From Streptomyces sp. CB03234 (GTDB lineage: Bacteria > Actinomycetota > Actinomycetes > Streptomycetales > Streptomycetaceae): 64,000 bases of DNA. Where the stretch lies: the NCBI RefSeq assembly GCF_001905885.1, contig NZ_LIYH01000004.1:682001-746000 (forward strand). Direction: 5' to 3'. Shown one piece after another: positions 25,610 through 34,210 of the stretch (within the stretch, counting starts at the first letter, position 1; each line of letters starts with the position of its first letter). The translations under genes and the position numbers were made by a program. Under the pieces are notes generated by a model, which was given only the letters and a program-made list of their open reading frames with translations, had not been told where the DNA came from and did not search any database.

Positions 25610-26074
25610 TCACGTGGTGAGCTGCAAGCCCGTCACCAGGTCGGGCCGGATGCGCAGCGCGGCGTTCATGCCGGGGTGCTCCACCCATGGGCGCAAACGG
25701 GCTGCGAAGCGCGCGAGTTCGCCGTCGTCGGTGACCCGGTGGGCGTAACCGGTGACCACCACGCTCCAGCCGATGTGCGTCTCGGGATCGATGACATCCG
25801 CCTCGTAGGCCACCACGACACCGGTCGCATGGGTCGGCGCCACGATGGAGGCGAGCGTCGCGCCGTCGTGCAGCTGGACGATGATGTCGTCGCCGTCCAT
25901 GAGGTGGTTGACCGGGCGGACGGCCGGCAGGGCCTGCTGGGTGAAGACGATCCGCCCCAGGGACACGGTGCCCAGCAGTCGCAGAGCCTCCGCGCGGTCG
26001 AGCTGCGCCATGCGCCGGGGCGCCACCGCCTCAGCGCGGTCACCCACCGTTCGATGCGTGGCTTCGTCCTTCAT
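25610..26074 (-). CDS. pyridoxamine 5'-phosphate oxidase family protein
   Basis: A 154-residue split-barrel flavin-binding-type protein (LGRIVFTQQALPAVRPVNHL; GWSVVVTGYAHRVTD). Family members in DosR clusters bind FMN or F420-type cofactors; true PNPOx activity is unlikely without the conserved substrate residues, and function is unknown. I chose the ATG at 26074 over a GTG nine bases upstream because AAGG lies 8 bases before it. An AGGGCC-GAAC-GGACCT box is 82 bases upstream, so it should follow the local DosR-like regulator. It lies between the kinase and regulator genes, in the opposite orientation. Confidence 0.8.
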   Translation of the reverse strand: MKDEATHRTVGDRAEAVAPRRMAQLDRAEALRLLGTVSLGRIVFTQQALPAVRPVNHLMDGDDIIVQLHDGATLASIVAPTHATGVVVAYEADVIDPETHIGWSVVVTGYAHRVTDDGELARFAARLRPWVEHPGMNAALRIRPDLVTGLQLTT

Positions 26075-26155
26075 CGCGCCCACCTTCTGCTGCGGCTCGG
26101 TCCTCGAACACTTGGGTGCCTGCAGCCAGCGTCTCTTGAGCCCGACCGGGGCAAT

Positions 26156-26171
26156 AGGGCCGAACGGACCT
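26156..26171. promoter_or_regulatory. DosR/OsdR-box-like palindrome upstream of the PNPOx gene
   Basis: AGGGCC-GAAC-GGACCT, 11 of 12 specified bases, 82 bases before the start at 26074. Confidence 0.6.
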
Positions 26172-26222
26172 GCGTCCTGGCCGGATTCCAGGCCACGGCG
26201 GCAGGCCCCGCCCCCGGAGCGG

Positions 26223-26549
26223 TCAGGCGAACGAGCAGAGCACGGTACGGTCCACGCCCAGGGTGCGGATGACGCGCGCGGGAAGCCGCTGGATACGGCA
26301 CAGCTTCAAGCGCACACCGGCCGCCACGCAGCGGCGGTGCATACGGAGGAAGAGCTCGACGCCGGAGCTGTCGCAGAAGGTGACGTCGGTGAGGTCGAGC
26401 GTCAGTTCGCGCTCCGCGGAGCCGGCGAGGAGGGTCAACTCGGGCTCGATGCGTGCGACGGTGCAGAGGTCGATCTCCCCGGCCAGGGCGACGGCCACCG
26501 TGCTCGGGTCCAGCGGGGTCGTGGTCAGGCTGATGGGGGTCGTCGTCAT
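26223..26549 (-). CDS. STAS-domain anti-sigma factor antagonist
   Basis: A 108-residue single STAS domain. The phosphorylatable serine lies in LDLTDVTFCDSSGVELFLR (about 50-68, D-S-S-G-V), typical of anti-anti-sigma factors that are phosphorylated by RsbW-like kinases. It would release a sigma factor when dephosphorylated. The partner kinase is not adjacent (a candidate class member is at 4480-4869, but the pairing is not shown). ATG at 26549 follows GGAGGAAGG. A TGGGCC-GAAG-GTCCCT box lies 116 bases upstream. Confidence 0.87.
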   Translation of the reverse strand: MTTTPISLTTTPLDPSTVAVALAGEIDLCTVARIEPELTLLAGSAERELTLDLTDVTFCDSSGVELFLRMHRRCVAAGVRLKLCRIQRLPARVIRTLGVDRTVLCSFA

Positions 26550-26664
26550 GGCGGCCTTCCTCCGTACAGGCGATCTCCGGGACCCTGATTGCCCCGGCCG
26601 TGCCGGCCTGTGAAGTTCAGCAGTAGACGCACCGGGGACGGCAGGCCCGGCGGGTCCCTACCAG

Positions 26665-26680
26665 TGGGCCGAAGGTCCCT
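26665..26680. promoter_or_regulatory. DosR/OsdR-box-like palindrome between STAS and regulator genes
   Basis: TGGGCC-GAAG-GTCCCT keeps the core GGGNC-N4-GNCCC exactly. It could serve the STAS gene (116 bases away) or the divergent regulator. The rest of the 26550-26927 interval holds the second box at 26834 and no gene. Confidence 0.5.
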
Positions 26681-26833
26681 CGCACCGGTGACCCGCCGAA
26701 ACGTGACGAGGGGCGACGCCACATGCGGCTGAAGCCGCAGCAGGGCGCGCCCACCTGCCGGTGTCGGGTCATGCCGGTCGCATGGGACCTGGCCGCGCCG
26801 GGCAGCAGATCTCCAAGGGCGTGACTATGGACG

Positions 26834-26849
26834 AGGGCCATCCGGCCCT
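26834..26849. promoter_or_regulatory. DosR/OsdR-box-like palindrome upstream of the regulator gene
   Basis: AGGGCC-ATCC-GGCCCT, a perfect copy of the island motif, 78 bases before the ATG at 26928; this predicts autoregulation. Confidence 0.65.
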
Positions 26850-26927
26850 GGTCGGAGGTCCCGCTCACGCGACACCATGCAGGTGGATCCGCCGACGGCG
26901 GATGACACGGCGAACACGGAGTGCGCG

Positions 26928-27659
26928 ATGACGGACAGCAGCGGCAGCCCCGCCGAGAAGGAGCCGGTCAAGGTCTTCCTCCTCGACGACCACGAGGTGG
27001 TGCGCCGAGGCGTGCACGATCTGCTGGACGCCGAACCCGACCTGACCGTGGTGGGGGAGGCCGGCACGGCCGAGCAGGCGCTCGTACGCATCCCCGCGCT
27101 GCGCCCGCAGGTCGCCGTCCTCGACGTGCGGCTGCCGGACGGCGACGGGGTGAGTGTCTGCCGCGAGCTGCGCTCCCGCATGCCCGACCTGGCCTGCCTG
27201 ATGCTGACGTCGTTCGACGACGAGGAAGCGCTCCTCGACGCGATTATGGCTGGTGCGTCCGGCTACGTCCTGAAGCAGATCACCGGCACGGACCTGGTCA
27301 ACGCCGTCCGCACGGTCGCCTCGGGACAGTCCATGCTGGATCCCGGGGCCACGGCACGGGTGATGGCCCGCCTGCGCGGTGGGGCGGAGCAGCGGGAGAA
27401 GGAACCGCAGGGCCTGCCCGGCCTGACCGAACGCGAGCGGGAGATCCTCGCCCTGGTGGGGGAGGGGCTGACCAACAGGGAGATCGGCAAACGGCTCTAC
27501 CTGGCGGAGAAAACGGTCAAGAACAACATCTCACGCCTTCTGGCCAAGCTCGGTGTCGAACGCCGCGTGCAGGCCGCCGTCATCGCCACACAGGCGCTGG
27601 GCGGCAGGGACGGCCAGGGCGGCTCGGCATCGGAGCGTGAAAGCCGCCCACAGTACTGA
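26928..27659 (+). CDS. osdR: DosR/OsdR-like NarL-family response regulator
   Basis: A 243-residue regulator: receiver domain (about 14-130; acidic pair D20-D21, phospho-acceptor D66 in AVLDVRLPDGDG, switch T and K residues in MLTSFDD and YVLKQ) and a LuxR-type helix-turn-helix (about 163-225; LTEREREILALVGEGLTNRE, TVKNNISRLLAKLG). The recognition helix KTVKNNISRLL closely resembles mycobacterial DosR. An earlier in-frame ATG at 26877 exists; I prefer 26928 because the upstream palindrome then sits at the distance seen for other island genes. It probably binds AGGGCC-N4-GGCCCT when phosphorylated by the nearby sensor kinase. Confidence 0.88.
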   Translation: MTDSSGSPAEKEPVKVFLLDDHEVVRRGVHDLLDAEPDLTVVGEAGTAEQALVRIPALRPQVAVLDVRLPDGDGVSVCRELRSRMPDLACLMLTSFDDEEALLDAIMAGASGYVLKQITGTDLVNAVRTVASGQSMLDPGATARVMARLRGGAEQREKEPQGLPGLTEREREILALVGEGLTNREIGKRLYLAEKTVKNNISRLLAKLGVERRVQAAVIATQALGGRDGQGGSASERESRPQY

Positions 27660-27706
27660 CAGCGAGTGACGAACACCGACGGAGACGGGGACACGGACGG
27701 ACACGA

Positions 27707-27745
27707 CAGCCCCTGGCGGCGCCTTCGAGGCGCCGCCAGGGGCTG
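27707..27745 (+). terminator. strong intrinsic terminator after the regulator gene
   Basis: Perfect 17-bp stem (27707-27723 with 27729-27745), five-base loop TTCGA, then CTTTCC; 48 bases after the stop codon. The following convergent Usp gene may use it too. Confidence 0.85.
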
Positions 27746-27881
27746 CTTTCCATCCGCCGTAAGCTCGATCTCCTCGCGATCATGGAGAAGCCGTGCCCGA
27801 TGACATGCCTCCGGCCCCCTTCCGCCGCGTACCGGGGCCGCTGCGACAGGCGCGGCCGCGCGCGTCGGGGGCCACGACGAG

Positions 27882-28754
27882 TCAGTCGTGCGGGACGACC
27901 GCAACGGGGCAGGGGGCGTGGTGCAGGGCGGCGTGGGCGACCGAGCCGATGCGGGTGCCCACGGGGCCGCGGCGCGCCCTGCGGCCGACCACGAGCAACT
28001 GCGCGTCCGACAGGGCCGACAGCAGCACCTGCCCCGCGCTGCCGATCTCGACGTGCTCGGTCACCGGGACGTCGGGAAACCGCGCGCGCCACGGCGCCAG
28101 CGCCTCCGCCAGAGCCTTCCGTTCGAAGGGTTCGAGCCCTCCCGCCTCGTCCGCGAGGCGCATCGATCCGGGGCTGTAGGCGTAGATCGGCGGCAGGCTC
28201 CAGGCCCTGACCGCTCGCACGGCCGCGCCTCGTACGGCTGCCGCCTCGAAGGCGAAGCCCAGCACCGCGTCGCTGTCCTGCGGCGTGCCCTGCTGGCCCA
28301 CGACCACCTCGCCGCCCGTCGACCGGTGCTCCTGCGCGTTCCGGGCGCGAACGGACACCACCGGCCGGGCCGAGGCGGCGATCACCTGTTGCCCGTACGA
28401 GCCGAGGAGGAAGCCCACGAGCGCGCCGTGTCCCCGGGAGCCGAGTACCAGCATGCCGGACGCCTCGGCCTCCCTCAGCAGCGCGGCGACCGCTGTGTCC
28501 TGCACGACCTCGGAGGTGAGGGCGAGGTCCGGGTACCTTCCGGCGACGCGCGTCACCGCCTCCCGTAGCACGGCGTTGGCCGACTTGGCCTGCGTCTCCC
28601 TGTCCTGCACCACGGGCACGTCCAGCGGCTGCCACAGCCAGGCGTGCACGACGCGCAGCGGAAGGCCGCGCACGACGGCCTCGCGCGCCGCCCAGTCGAC
28701 CGCGGCCAGGCTCTCCGCGGATCCGTCCACTCCTACGACGATGGCACGGGTCAT
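27882..28754 (-). CDS. universal stress protein, tandem UspA domains
   Basis: A 290-residue tandem Usp. Domain 1 has VLGSRGHGALVGFLLGSYG (ATP-binding G-x2-G-x9-G), domain 2 the altered VVGRRARRGPVGTRIGSVAH. The second-domain form lacking the central glycines recurs in several Usps here. Start chosen at ATG 28754, nine bases after a GGAGG; an ATG 15 bases upstream has none. A perfect AGGGCC-GGTC-GGCCCT box lies 90 bases upstream, so it should be induced with the dormancy genes. It is divergent from another Usp gene at 29018. Confidence 0.9.
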   Translation of the reverse strand: MTRAIVVGVDGSAESLAAVDWAAREAVVRGLPLRVVHAWLWQPLDVPVVQDRETQAKSANAVLREAVTRVAGRYPDLALTSEVVQDTAVAALLREAEASGMLVLGSRGHGALVGFLLGSYGQQVIAASARPVVSVRARNAQEHRSTGGEVVVGQQGTPQDSDAVLGFAFEAAAVRGAAVRAVRAWSLPPIYAYSPGSMRLADEAGGLEPFERKALAEALAPWRARFPDVPVTEHVEIGSAGQVLLSALSDAQLLVVGRRARRGPVGTRIGSVAHAALHHAPCPVAVVPHD

Positions 28755-28843
28755 GGGGGATGCCTCCATACGGTTCTACGGGCACGGCCGCTTCGGCCGG
28801 CTCTCTGTTCCCCCAGCATCGGCGAGACGGCCCCCACCCGCCG

Positions 28844-28859
28844 AGGGCCGGTCGGCCCT
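28844..28859. promoter_or_regulatory. DosR/OsdR-box-like palindrome between divergent Usp genes
   Basis: AGGGCC-GGTC-GGCCCT, perfect. It is 90 bases from the minus-strand Usp start and 159 from the plus-strand Usp. Confidence 0.65.
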
Positions 28860-28916
28860 CCGTCCCGGCCGTTCGGGCCGTGAGGCGGTGGCCATGGCCG
28901 CTCCCGCGCGTGAATG

Positions 28917-28951
28917 AGGACCACTGGCCTCCGGCAGGGACTTGTGGCCTC
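28917..28951. promoter_or_regulatory. tandem degenerate DosR/OsdR-like boxes, 20 bp apart
   Basis: GGAC-CACT-GGCC (28918-28929) and AGGGAC-TTGT-GGCCTC (28936-28951) repeat with exactly 20-bp phasing, on the same face of the helix, 67 bases before the Usp start at 29018. DosR targets in mycobacteria often carry paired boxes. Confidence 0.45.
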
Positions 28952-29017
28952 CTGTGCGGCCGGCACCGGCCGACCACTGTGGGAGGCGCAGTTCCCCCTC
29001 TCCCAAGGAGCGCTTCC

Positions 29018-29908
29018 ATGTCTTCCACCGTCACCGTCGGCCTTGACGGATCCCGGGAAAGCCTCGCTGCCGTGGACTGGGCCGCCGAGGAGGCCGTGCG
29101 TCGCGCGGTGCCCCTGCGCCTGCTCCAGGCCTGGTGCGGCGACGGCGACCCGCGCACGCTTCTCGTCGACCCGATCGTGGCACGCGGCTGGGGGGAGCGG
29201 ACGCTCGGTGCGGCGGAGAGGCGGCTGCGCCGGCGCCACCCGGCCCTCGACGTCGAGACGGAATGGACCTCGAGCGACGCGGTCGAGGTGCTCTGCGCGG
29301 CCGGCAACGAAGCGGAACTGCTGGTCCTGGGCTCCCGCGGCCTCGGCGGCCTGGCAGGGTTCCTGGCCGGGTCCGTCTCCCTGGCCGTACTCGGCCGCAT
29401 CCGCCGCCCAGTCGTCCTCGTACGCCCGCACACCCACCGGGCGCCCCGGGAGGACGACCCTGCCGGGGCGGGCGGTCCGGCGGGGGAGGTCGTGCTCGGA
29501 CTGGACGTGGCGAGCCCGGGTGACGAGGTGCTCGCCTTCGGCTTCGCCGCGGCCGACCGATATGGCTGCGGACTGCGGGTGCTGCACAGCTGGGCCGTCC
29601 CGGCGGTCTACGGGCCCGACATGGGGGGCGCCCTGCCGCTGCTGATGACGGAGGTGGCCCAGGACGCGCGCCGGGCGCTCGACGAGGCGCTGGCCCCGTG
29701 GACGGATAAGTACCCGGACGTCCCCGTTGTCCCCGAATGCCATCAGGGCCGGCCGGCGCAGGACCTCGCGGAGGCCTCGCGGGACGCCCGGCTGATCGTG
29801 GTCGGTCGCCGCAACCGGCGTGCGCGGATCGGCACCCACATCGGCGCCGTCACCCACGCCGTCATCCACCACTCCCAGGCCCCCGTCGCCGTCGTGCCGC
29901 ACGACTGA
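29018..29908 (+). CDS. universal stress protein, tandem UspA domains
   Basis: A 296-residue tandem Usp. Domain 1 (about 1-145) has VLGSRGLGGLAGFLAGSVS; domain 2 (about 155-296) has VVGRRNRRARIGTHIGAVTH and ends VAVVPHD, as does the neighbouring divergent Usp, showing recent paralogy. ATG at 29018 follows AAGGAG by seven bases; the frame is open further upstream but without a ribosome site. It precedes pflB by 226 bases on the same strand. Confidence 0.9.
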   Translation: MSSTVTVGLDGSRESLAAVDWAAEEAVRRAVPLRLLQAWCGDGDPRTLLVDPIVARGWGERTLGAAERRLRRRHPALDVETEWTSSDAVEVLCAAGNEAELLVLGSRGLGGLAGFLAGSVSLAVLGRIRRPVVLVRPHTHRAPREDDPAGAGGPAGEVVLGLDVASPGDEVLAFGFAAADRYGCGLRVLHSWAVPAVYGPDMGGALPLLMTEVAQDARRALDEALAPWTDKYPDVPVVPECHQGRPAQDLAEASRDARLIVVGRRNRRARIGTHIGAVTHAVIHHSQAPVAVVPHD

Positions 29909-29976
29909 CGGTGGCGCCGTCGCGCCGACACGGAGCGCGGCTGAAGAGGGCCGGCAGCCCGCCCCGGCCGCGCCCT

Positions 29977-29992
29977 CGGGACCACCGGCCCT
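29977..29992. promoter_or_regulatory. DosR/OsdR-box-like palindrome upstream of pflB
   Basis: CGGGAC-CACC-GGCCCT keeps the core GGGNC-N4-GNCCC exactly, 142 bases before the pflB start. A one-mismatch core copy (AGGGCC-GGCA-GCCCGC) lies 30 bases upstream at 29947-29962. Confidence 0.5.
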
Positions 29993-30134
29993 CCGTCGCC
30001 CGGTACCCGGGGACCGTCCGGCGGCTCAACCGGCTTTTTCGGCTCTGCCGCCGCCGTACGGCGGGCGACGACCATCGAAGGCGAGGCCGGGGGGCACCCG
30101 CCCCCGCCCGCCCCCGCACTCTGGAGATGACGAG

Positions 30135-32402
30135 ATGACTGTGACCGTCCAGCCCCCCGTCGGCGCCGGCCCCACCGACATCGCGTGGCGCGGTTTCACC
30201 GGTGACCAGTGGCGGCGGCACATCGACGTCCGCGAGTTCATCCAGGCGAATCACACGCCGTACGAGGGTGACGCCGCGTTCCTCGCCGGGCCCACCGACC
30301 GCACCCTCGCCGTGTGGAACACCGTCGCCGCCCTCTTCCCCGAGGAGCGACGCAAGGGCATCCTCGATGTCGATGCCACGACGCCCTCCACCATCACCTC
30401 CCACGCGCCCGGCTACATCGACCGGAACCAGGAACTGATCGTCGGACTGCAGACCGACGCTCCGTTGAAGCGGGCCATCATGCCCAACGGCGGGCTGCGC
30501 ACGGTCGAGAACGGCCTGCGCGCGTACGGCTTCGCACCGGATCCGTTCGTCACCACGGTCTTCGGCACCTACCGCAAGACCCACAACGACGGCGTCTTCG
30601 ACGCCTACACCCCCGAGATGCTGCGCGCCCGCAAGGCCGGCATCATCACGGGCCTGCCCGACGCGTACGGGCGGGGCCGGATCATCGGCGACTACCGACG
30701 CGTCGCCCTGTACGGAACCGGCCGGCTGACCGAGGCGAAGCACGCCGAGCGGGCGCGGCTGGACGACATCCCGTCCACGGAGGACGTGATCCGCGACCGT
30801 GAGGAACTGGCCGAGCAGATCAGGGCGCTGGGCGAGCTGGAACGCATGGCGGCCTCCTACGGCTGCGACGTCTCACGGCCCGCCGCCACCGCGCACGAGG
30901 CCGTCCAGTGGCTGTACCTGGGCTTCCTCGCCGCGGTGAAGGAGCAGAACGGCGCCGCGATGTCCCTGGGCCGCACCTCGACGTTCCTGGACGTCTACCT
31001 GCAACGCGACCTCGATGAGGGGGTCATCGACGAGAGCCGCGCCCAGGAGCTCGTCGACGACTTCGTGATCAAGCTGAGGATCGTGCGGTTCCTGCGCACC
31101 CCGGAGTACGACTCCCTCTTCTCCGGTGATCCGACGTGGGTCACCGAGTCCATCGGCGGCATCGGGGAGGACGGCAGGCCCCTGGTCACCCGCACCTCCT
31201 TCCGCTTCCTCCAGACCCTGTACAACCTCGGCCCCGCTCCTGAGCCCAACCTGACCGTGCTGTGGTCCTCCCGGCTGCCCCAGGGCTTCAAGCGGTTCTG
31301 CGCCCAGGTGTCCATCGACACCAGCTCCCTCCAGTACGAGTCCGACGACCTCCTTCGCGTCCGCACCGGCGACGACACGGCCATCGCCTGCTGCGTCTCC
31401 GCGATGGCGGTGGGCAAGCAGATGCAGTTCTTCGGAGCCCGCGTCAACCTCGCCAAGGCCCTGCTGTACGCGATCAACGGCGGCCGCGATGAGATGACCG
31501 GCGAGCAGGTGGGCCCCGCGACGGCCCCGCTGACCGGCGAGTACCTCGACTACGACCAGCTCGCGAAGGCGTACGACACCATGCTGGACTGGCTGGCCGC
31601 CACCTACGTCAACGCCCTGAACGTCATCCACTACATGCACGACAAATACGCCTACGAGCGCATCGGGATGGCCCTGCACGACCACCCCGTGCACCGCACC
31701 CTGGCCTGCGGCATCGCGGGCCTGTCCGTGGCCGCCGACAGCCTCTCGGCCGTCAAGCACGCCCGGGTGCAGGTCATCCGGGACGCCACGGGGCTCGCCG
31801 CCGACTACCGGGTCCTGGGCGACTACCCGGCCTACGGGAACGACGACGACCGCGCCGACGACATCGCCGTCGGCCTCGTCCGCTCCTTCATGGCCAAGGT
31901 GCGCCACCACCCCGCCTACCGCAACGCCGAGCACACCCAGTCGGTACTCACCATCACCTCCAACGTCGTGTACGGCAAGCACACCGGCAACACCCCCGAC
32001 GGCCGCCGCGCCGGCACGCCCTTCGCCCCGGGCGCCAACCCGATGAACGGCCGCGATCACCACGGCATGGCCGCGTCCGCCCTCTCCGTCGCCAAAATCC
32101 CCTACGACCAGGCGCGCGACGGCGTCTCCCTGACCTCCACCATCACCCCCGAGGGTCTGGGACACGACCCCGCGGAACGCGCCGGGAACCTCGTGGGCAT
32201 CCTCGACGCCTACACCGCCGCGGGCGGCTTCCACATGAACGTCAACGTGCTCGACCGGGCCACGCTTCAGGACGCCATGGAGCACCCGGAGAAGTACCCG
32301 GACCTGACCATCCGCGTCTCCGGATACGCCGTCAACTTCGTCCGGCTCACCCGTGAGCAGCAGCTGGACGTCATCAACCGCACGTTCCACGGTGCACGAT
32401 GA
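30135..32402 (+). CDS. pflB: pyruvate formate-lyase (formate C-acetyltransferase)
   Basis: A 755-residue glycyl-radical enzyme of full length. The catalytic cysteine pair is C419-C420 in IACCVSAM and the radical glycine is G730 in RVSGYAVNF, matching the Escherichia coli enzyme in order and spacing. It converts pyruvate and CoA to acetyl-CoA and formate without NADH production. The radical is destroyed by O2, so the enzyme can work only under strict anoxia, which is striking for Streptomyces. ATG at 30135 follows CTGGAG. Its stop overlaps the activase start (ATGA). The acetyl-CoA would feed AdhE or phosphotransacetylase. Confidence 0.96.
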   Translation: MTVTVQPPVGAGPTDIAWRGFTGDQWRRHIDVREFIQANHTPYEGDAAFLAGPTDRTLAVWNTVAALFPEERRKGILDVDATTPSTITSHAPGYIDRNQELIVGLQTDAPLKRAIMPNGGLRTVENGLRAYGFAPDPFVTTVFGTYRKTHNDGVFDAYTPEMLRARKAGIITGLPDAYGRGRIIGDYRRVALYGTGRLTEAKHAERARLDDIPSTEDVIRDREELAEQIRALGELERMAASYGCDVSRPAATAHEAVQWLYLGFLAAVKEQNGAAMSLGRTSTFLDVYLQRDLDEGVIDESRAQELVDDFVIKLRIVRFLRTPEYDSLFSGDPTWVTESIGGIGEDGRPLVTRTSFRFLQTLYNLGPAPEPNLTVLWSSRLPQGFKRFCAQVSIDTSSLQYESDDLLRVRTGDDTAIACCVSAMAVGKQMQFFGARVNLAKALLYAINGGRDEMTGEQVGPATAPLTGEYLDYDQLAKAYDTMLDWLAATYVNALNVIHYMHDKYAYERIGMALHDHPVHRTLACGIAGLSVAADSLSAVKHARVQVIRDATGLAADYRVLGDYPAYGNDDDRADDIAVGLVRSFMAKVRHHPAYRNAEHTQSVLTITSNVVYGKHTGNTPDGRRAGTPFAPGANPMNGRDHHGMAASALSVAKIPYDQARDGVSLTSTITPEGLGHDPAERAGNLVGILDAYTAAGGFHMNVNVLDRATLQDAMEHPEKYPDLTIRVSGYAVNFVRLTREQQLDVINRTFHGAR

Positions 32403-33127
32403 CCACGGGCCGTATCCACTCCTGGGACCTGTCCACCGGCGTGGACGGGCCCGGGACCCGGTTCGTCCTCTTCCTCAACGGCTGCCCGCTGCGCTGTCTG
32501 TACTGCGCCAACCCCGACACGTGGCACCTGCGTGACGGACAGCAGGTCACCGTGGACGACGTCGTCACCCGTATCGAGCGGTACCGCCGGTTCACCGGCC
32601 TCGCGGGCGGCGGAGTGACCCTCACCGGGGGCGAACCCCTGCTCCAGCCCGCCTTCACCGCCGACGTGTTGCACCGGTGCAAGGAGCTCGCCCTGCACAC
32701 CGCCCTGGACACATCCGGAGCCCTCGGCCGCAGGGCCGACGATGCGCTCCTGGCCGACACCGATCTCGTCCTGCTCGACATCAAATCCTTCGACACCGCG
32801 GTATACCGCCGGCTGACCGGTGGCCACCTCGCCCCGACTCTCGACTTCGCCACCCGGCTGAACCGACTGGGCGTTCCCGCCTGGATCCGATACGTCCTCG
32901 TTCCCGGCTGGACCGACGACCTGGTAGCCGTCGAAGGACTGGCCCGTCACCTCGCGGATCTGGACAACGTCGAACGGGTCGACGTCCTCCCCTTCCACAA
33001 GCTCGGCGCATCCAAATACGACGCGCTCCGCATTCCCTTCCCCCTCCGGGACAACCCTGTCCCCGACGGTGCTCTGGTCGATCGTGTACGCGAACAGTTC
33101 CGCGCCCACGGCCTTCGCGCGCTGTGA
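32399..33127 (+). CDS. pflA: pyruvate formate-lyase-activating enzyme (radical SAM)
   Basis: A 242-residue radical-SAM activase. The [4Fe-4S] motif C-x3-C-x2-C is CPLRCLYC (about 29-36), followed by the GGE motif TLTGGEPLLQ (about 74-83) and DIKS (about 130). It abstracts hydrogen from the PflB glycine through a 5'-deoxyadenosyl radical, needing a reductant such as flavodoxin (a flavodoxin-like protein is encoded at 52242). Coupled to pflB by ATGA. Length and motif order fit PflA rather than the longer activases of other glycyl-radical enzymes. Confidence 0.95.
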   Translation: MTTGRIHSWDLSTGVDGPGTRFVLFLNGCPLRCLYCANPDTWHLRDGQQVTVDDVVTRIERYRRFTGLAGGGVTLTGGEPLLQPAFTADVLHRCKELALHTALDTSGALGRRADDALLADTDLVLLDIKSFDTAVYRRLTGGHLAPTLDFATRLNRLGVPAWIRYVLVPGWTDDLVAVEGLARHLADLDNVERVDVLPFHKLGASKYDALRIPFPLRDNPVPDGALVDRVREQFRAHGLRAL

Positions 33128-33234
33128 GCGACAGGGTTTCTCACGGTCACGCACACGGTGATTCATGCAATGGGCGGGGGCGACGTCCCAAGGCCGGTTG
33201 CGGCCATGGGGTGTCGCCTCACAAAGGTCCGGTC

Positions 33235-33250
33235 GGCCCTGGCGAAGGCC
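33235..33250. promoter_or_regulatory. DosR/OsdR-box-like site upstream of the Usp-ATPase operon
   Basis: AGGTCC-GGTC-GGCCCT, 11 of 12 specified bases, 79 bases before the GTG at 33330. Confidence 0.55.
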
Positions 33251-33329
33251 ATGGGGCCCCTGTCGGTGGAGGAATGGCTCGTGGAGCTTAGGGCCTGGAA
33301 GGTATGCCGTTTTGACGTAGGAGGGCACC

Positions 33330-34208
33330 GTGAGTGGTCTGGTGGTCGTGGGAGTGGACGGGTCGGCGTCGAGCCTTGCCGCGGTGGACGTGGCGGCACC
33401 GGAGGCGCGGGCACGTGGGGCGAGGCTGAAGGTGGTGCACGCGTTCATCTGGCCGGCCCTGCACGTGTCCCTGGGACCGTCGCCGCTGGGGCCGCCCGAG
33501 GGCGGATTGCGGAAGATGGCCGACCGGCTGGTGGCCGAGGCGGTCGAGCGGGCCCGGACGGCGGCACCGGACATCGACGTCACCGATGTGGTGGTGACCG
33601 GTGAGCCGTTGACCGTCCTCGAGGCGCAGTCGCGAACGGCCCAGCTGGTGGTCGTCGGGTCCCGGGGCATGGGCGGATTCGTCGGGCTGTTGGTCGGGTC
33701 GACAGCGGTACACCTGGCCGCGCACGGCCGGTGCCCCGTGCTGGTGGTGCGCGAGCGGGCCAATACCGACGGTCCCGTCGTCCTGGGCGTCGACGGTTCC
33801 GCCGCGGGCGAGCGGGCGATGGCTTTCGCCTTCGCCGAGGCGGAACTGCGGAAGGCGCCGCTGGTGGCGCTGCACGCGTGGACCACGTGGAACGCGCCGA
33901 TGCCCGCACCACGGGACGCGTCGGTGCCGTACGCGAACCCGCCAGGCGCGTTGGCCGAGGAGGAGGAGCGTCTGCTCTCCGAGGCGCTCGCCGGCTGTCA
34001 GGAGCGGTACCCGGACGTCGTGGTGAAGCACAAGGTGGTGCGCGCGGGAACGCGGGAGGCGCTGATCGAAGCCAGCCGCTCCGCCCAGCTGATGGTGGTG
34101 GGCGCCCGAGGGCGCGGCGGATTCACCGGCTTGATGCTGGGCTCCGTCAGCCAGGCCCTGCTGCACCACGCACACTGCCCCGTGGTTGTCGTCCGAGGCA
34201 AGGAGTGA
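33330..34208 (+). CDS. universal stress protein, tandem UspA domains
   Basis: A 292-residue tandem Usp in which both domains keep the nucleotide signature (VVGSRGMGGFVGLLVGSTA, about 108-126, and VVGARGRGGFTGLMLGSVS, about 256-274), unlike most of its paralogues here. GTG at 33330 follows AGGAGGG. It is only two bases from the cation ATPase gene, implying an operon. In Mycobacterium tuberculosis the CtpF ATPase gene (Rv1997) is next to Usp gene Rv1996, so the order is conserved. Confidence 0.92.
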   Translation: MSGLVVVGVDGSASSLAAVDVAAPEARARGARLKVVHAFIWPALHVSLGPSPLGPPEGGLRKMADRLVAEAVERARTAAPDIDVTDVVVTGEPLTVLEAQSRTAQLVVVGSRGMGGFVGLLVGSTAVHLAAHGRCPVLVVRERANTDGPVVLGVDGSAAGERAMAFAFAEAELRKAPLVALHAWTTWNAPMPAPRDASVPYANPPGALAEEEERLLSEALAGCQERYPDVVVKHKVVRAGTREALIEASRSAQLMVVGARGRGGFTGLMLGSVSQALLHHAHCPVVVVRGKE

Positions 34209-34210
34209 CC

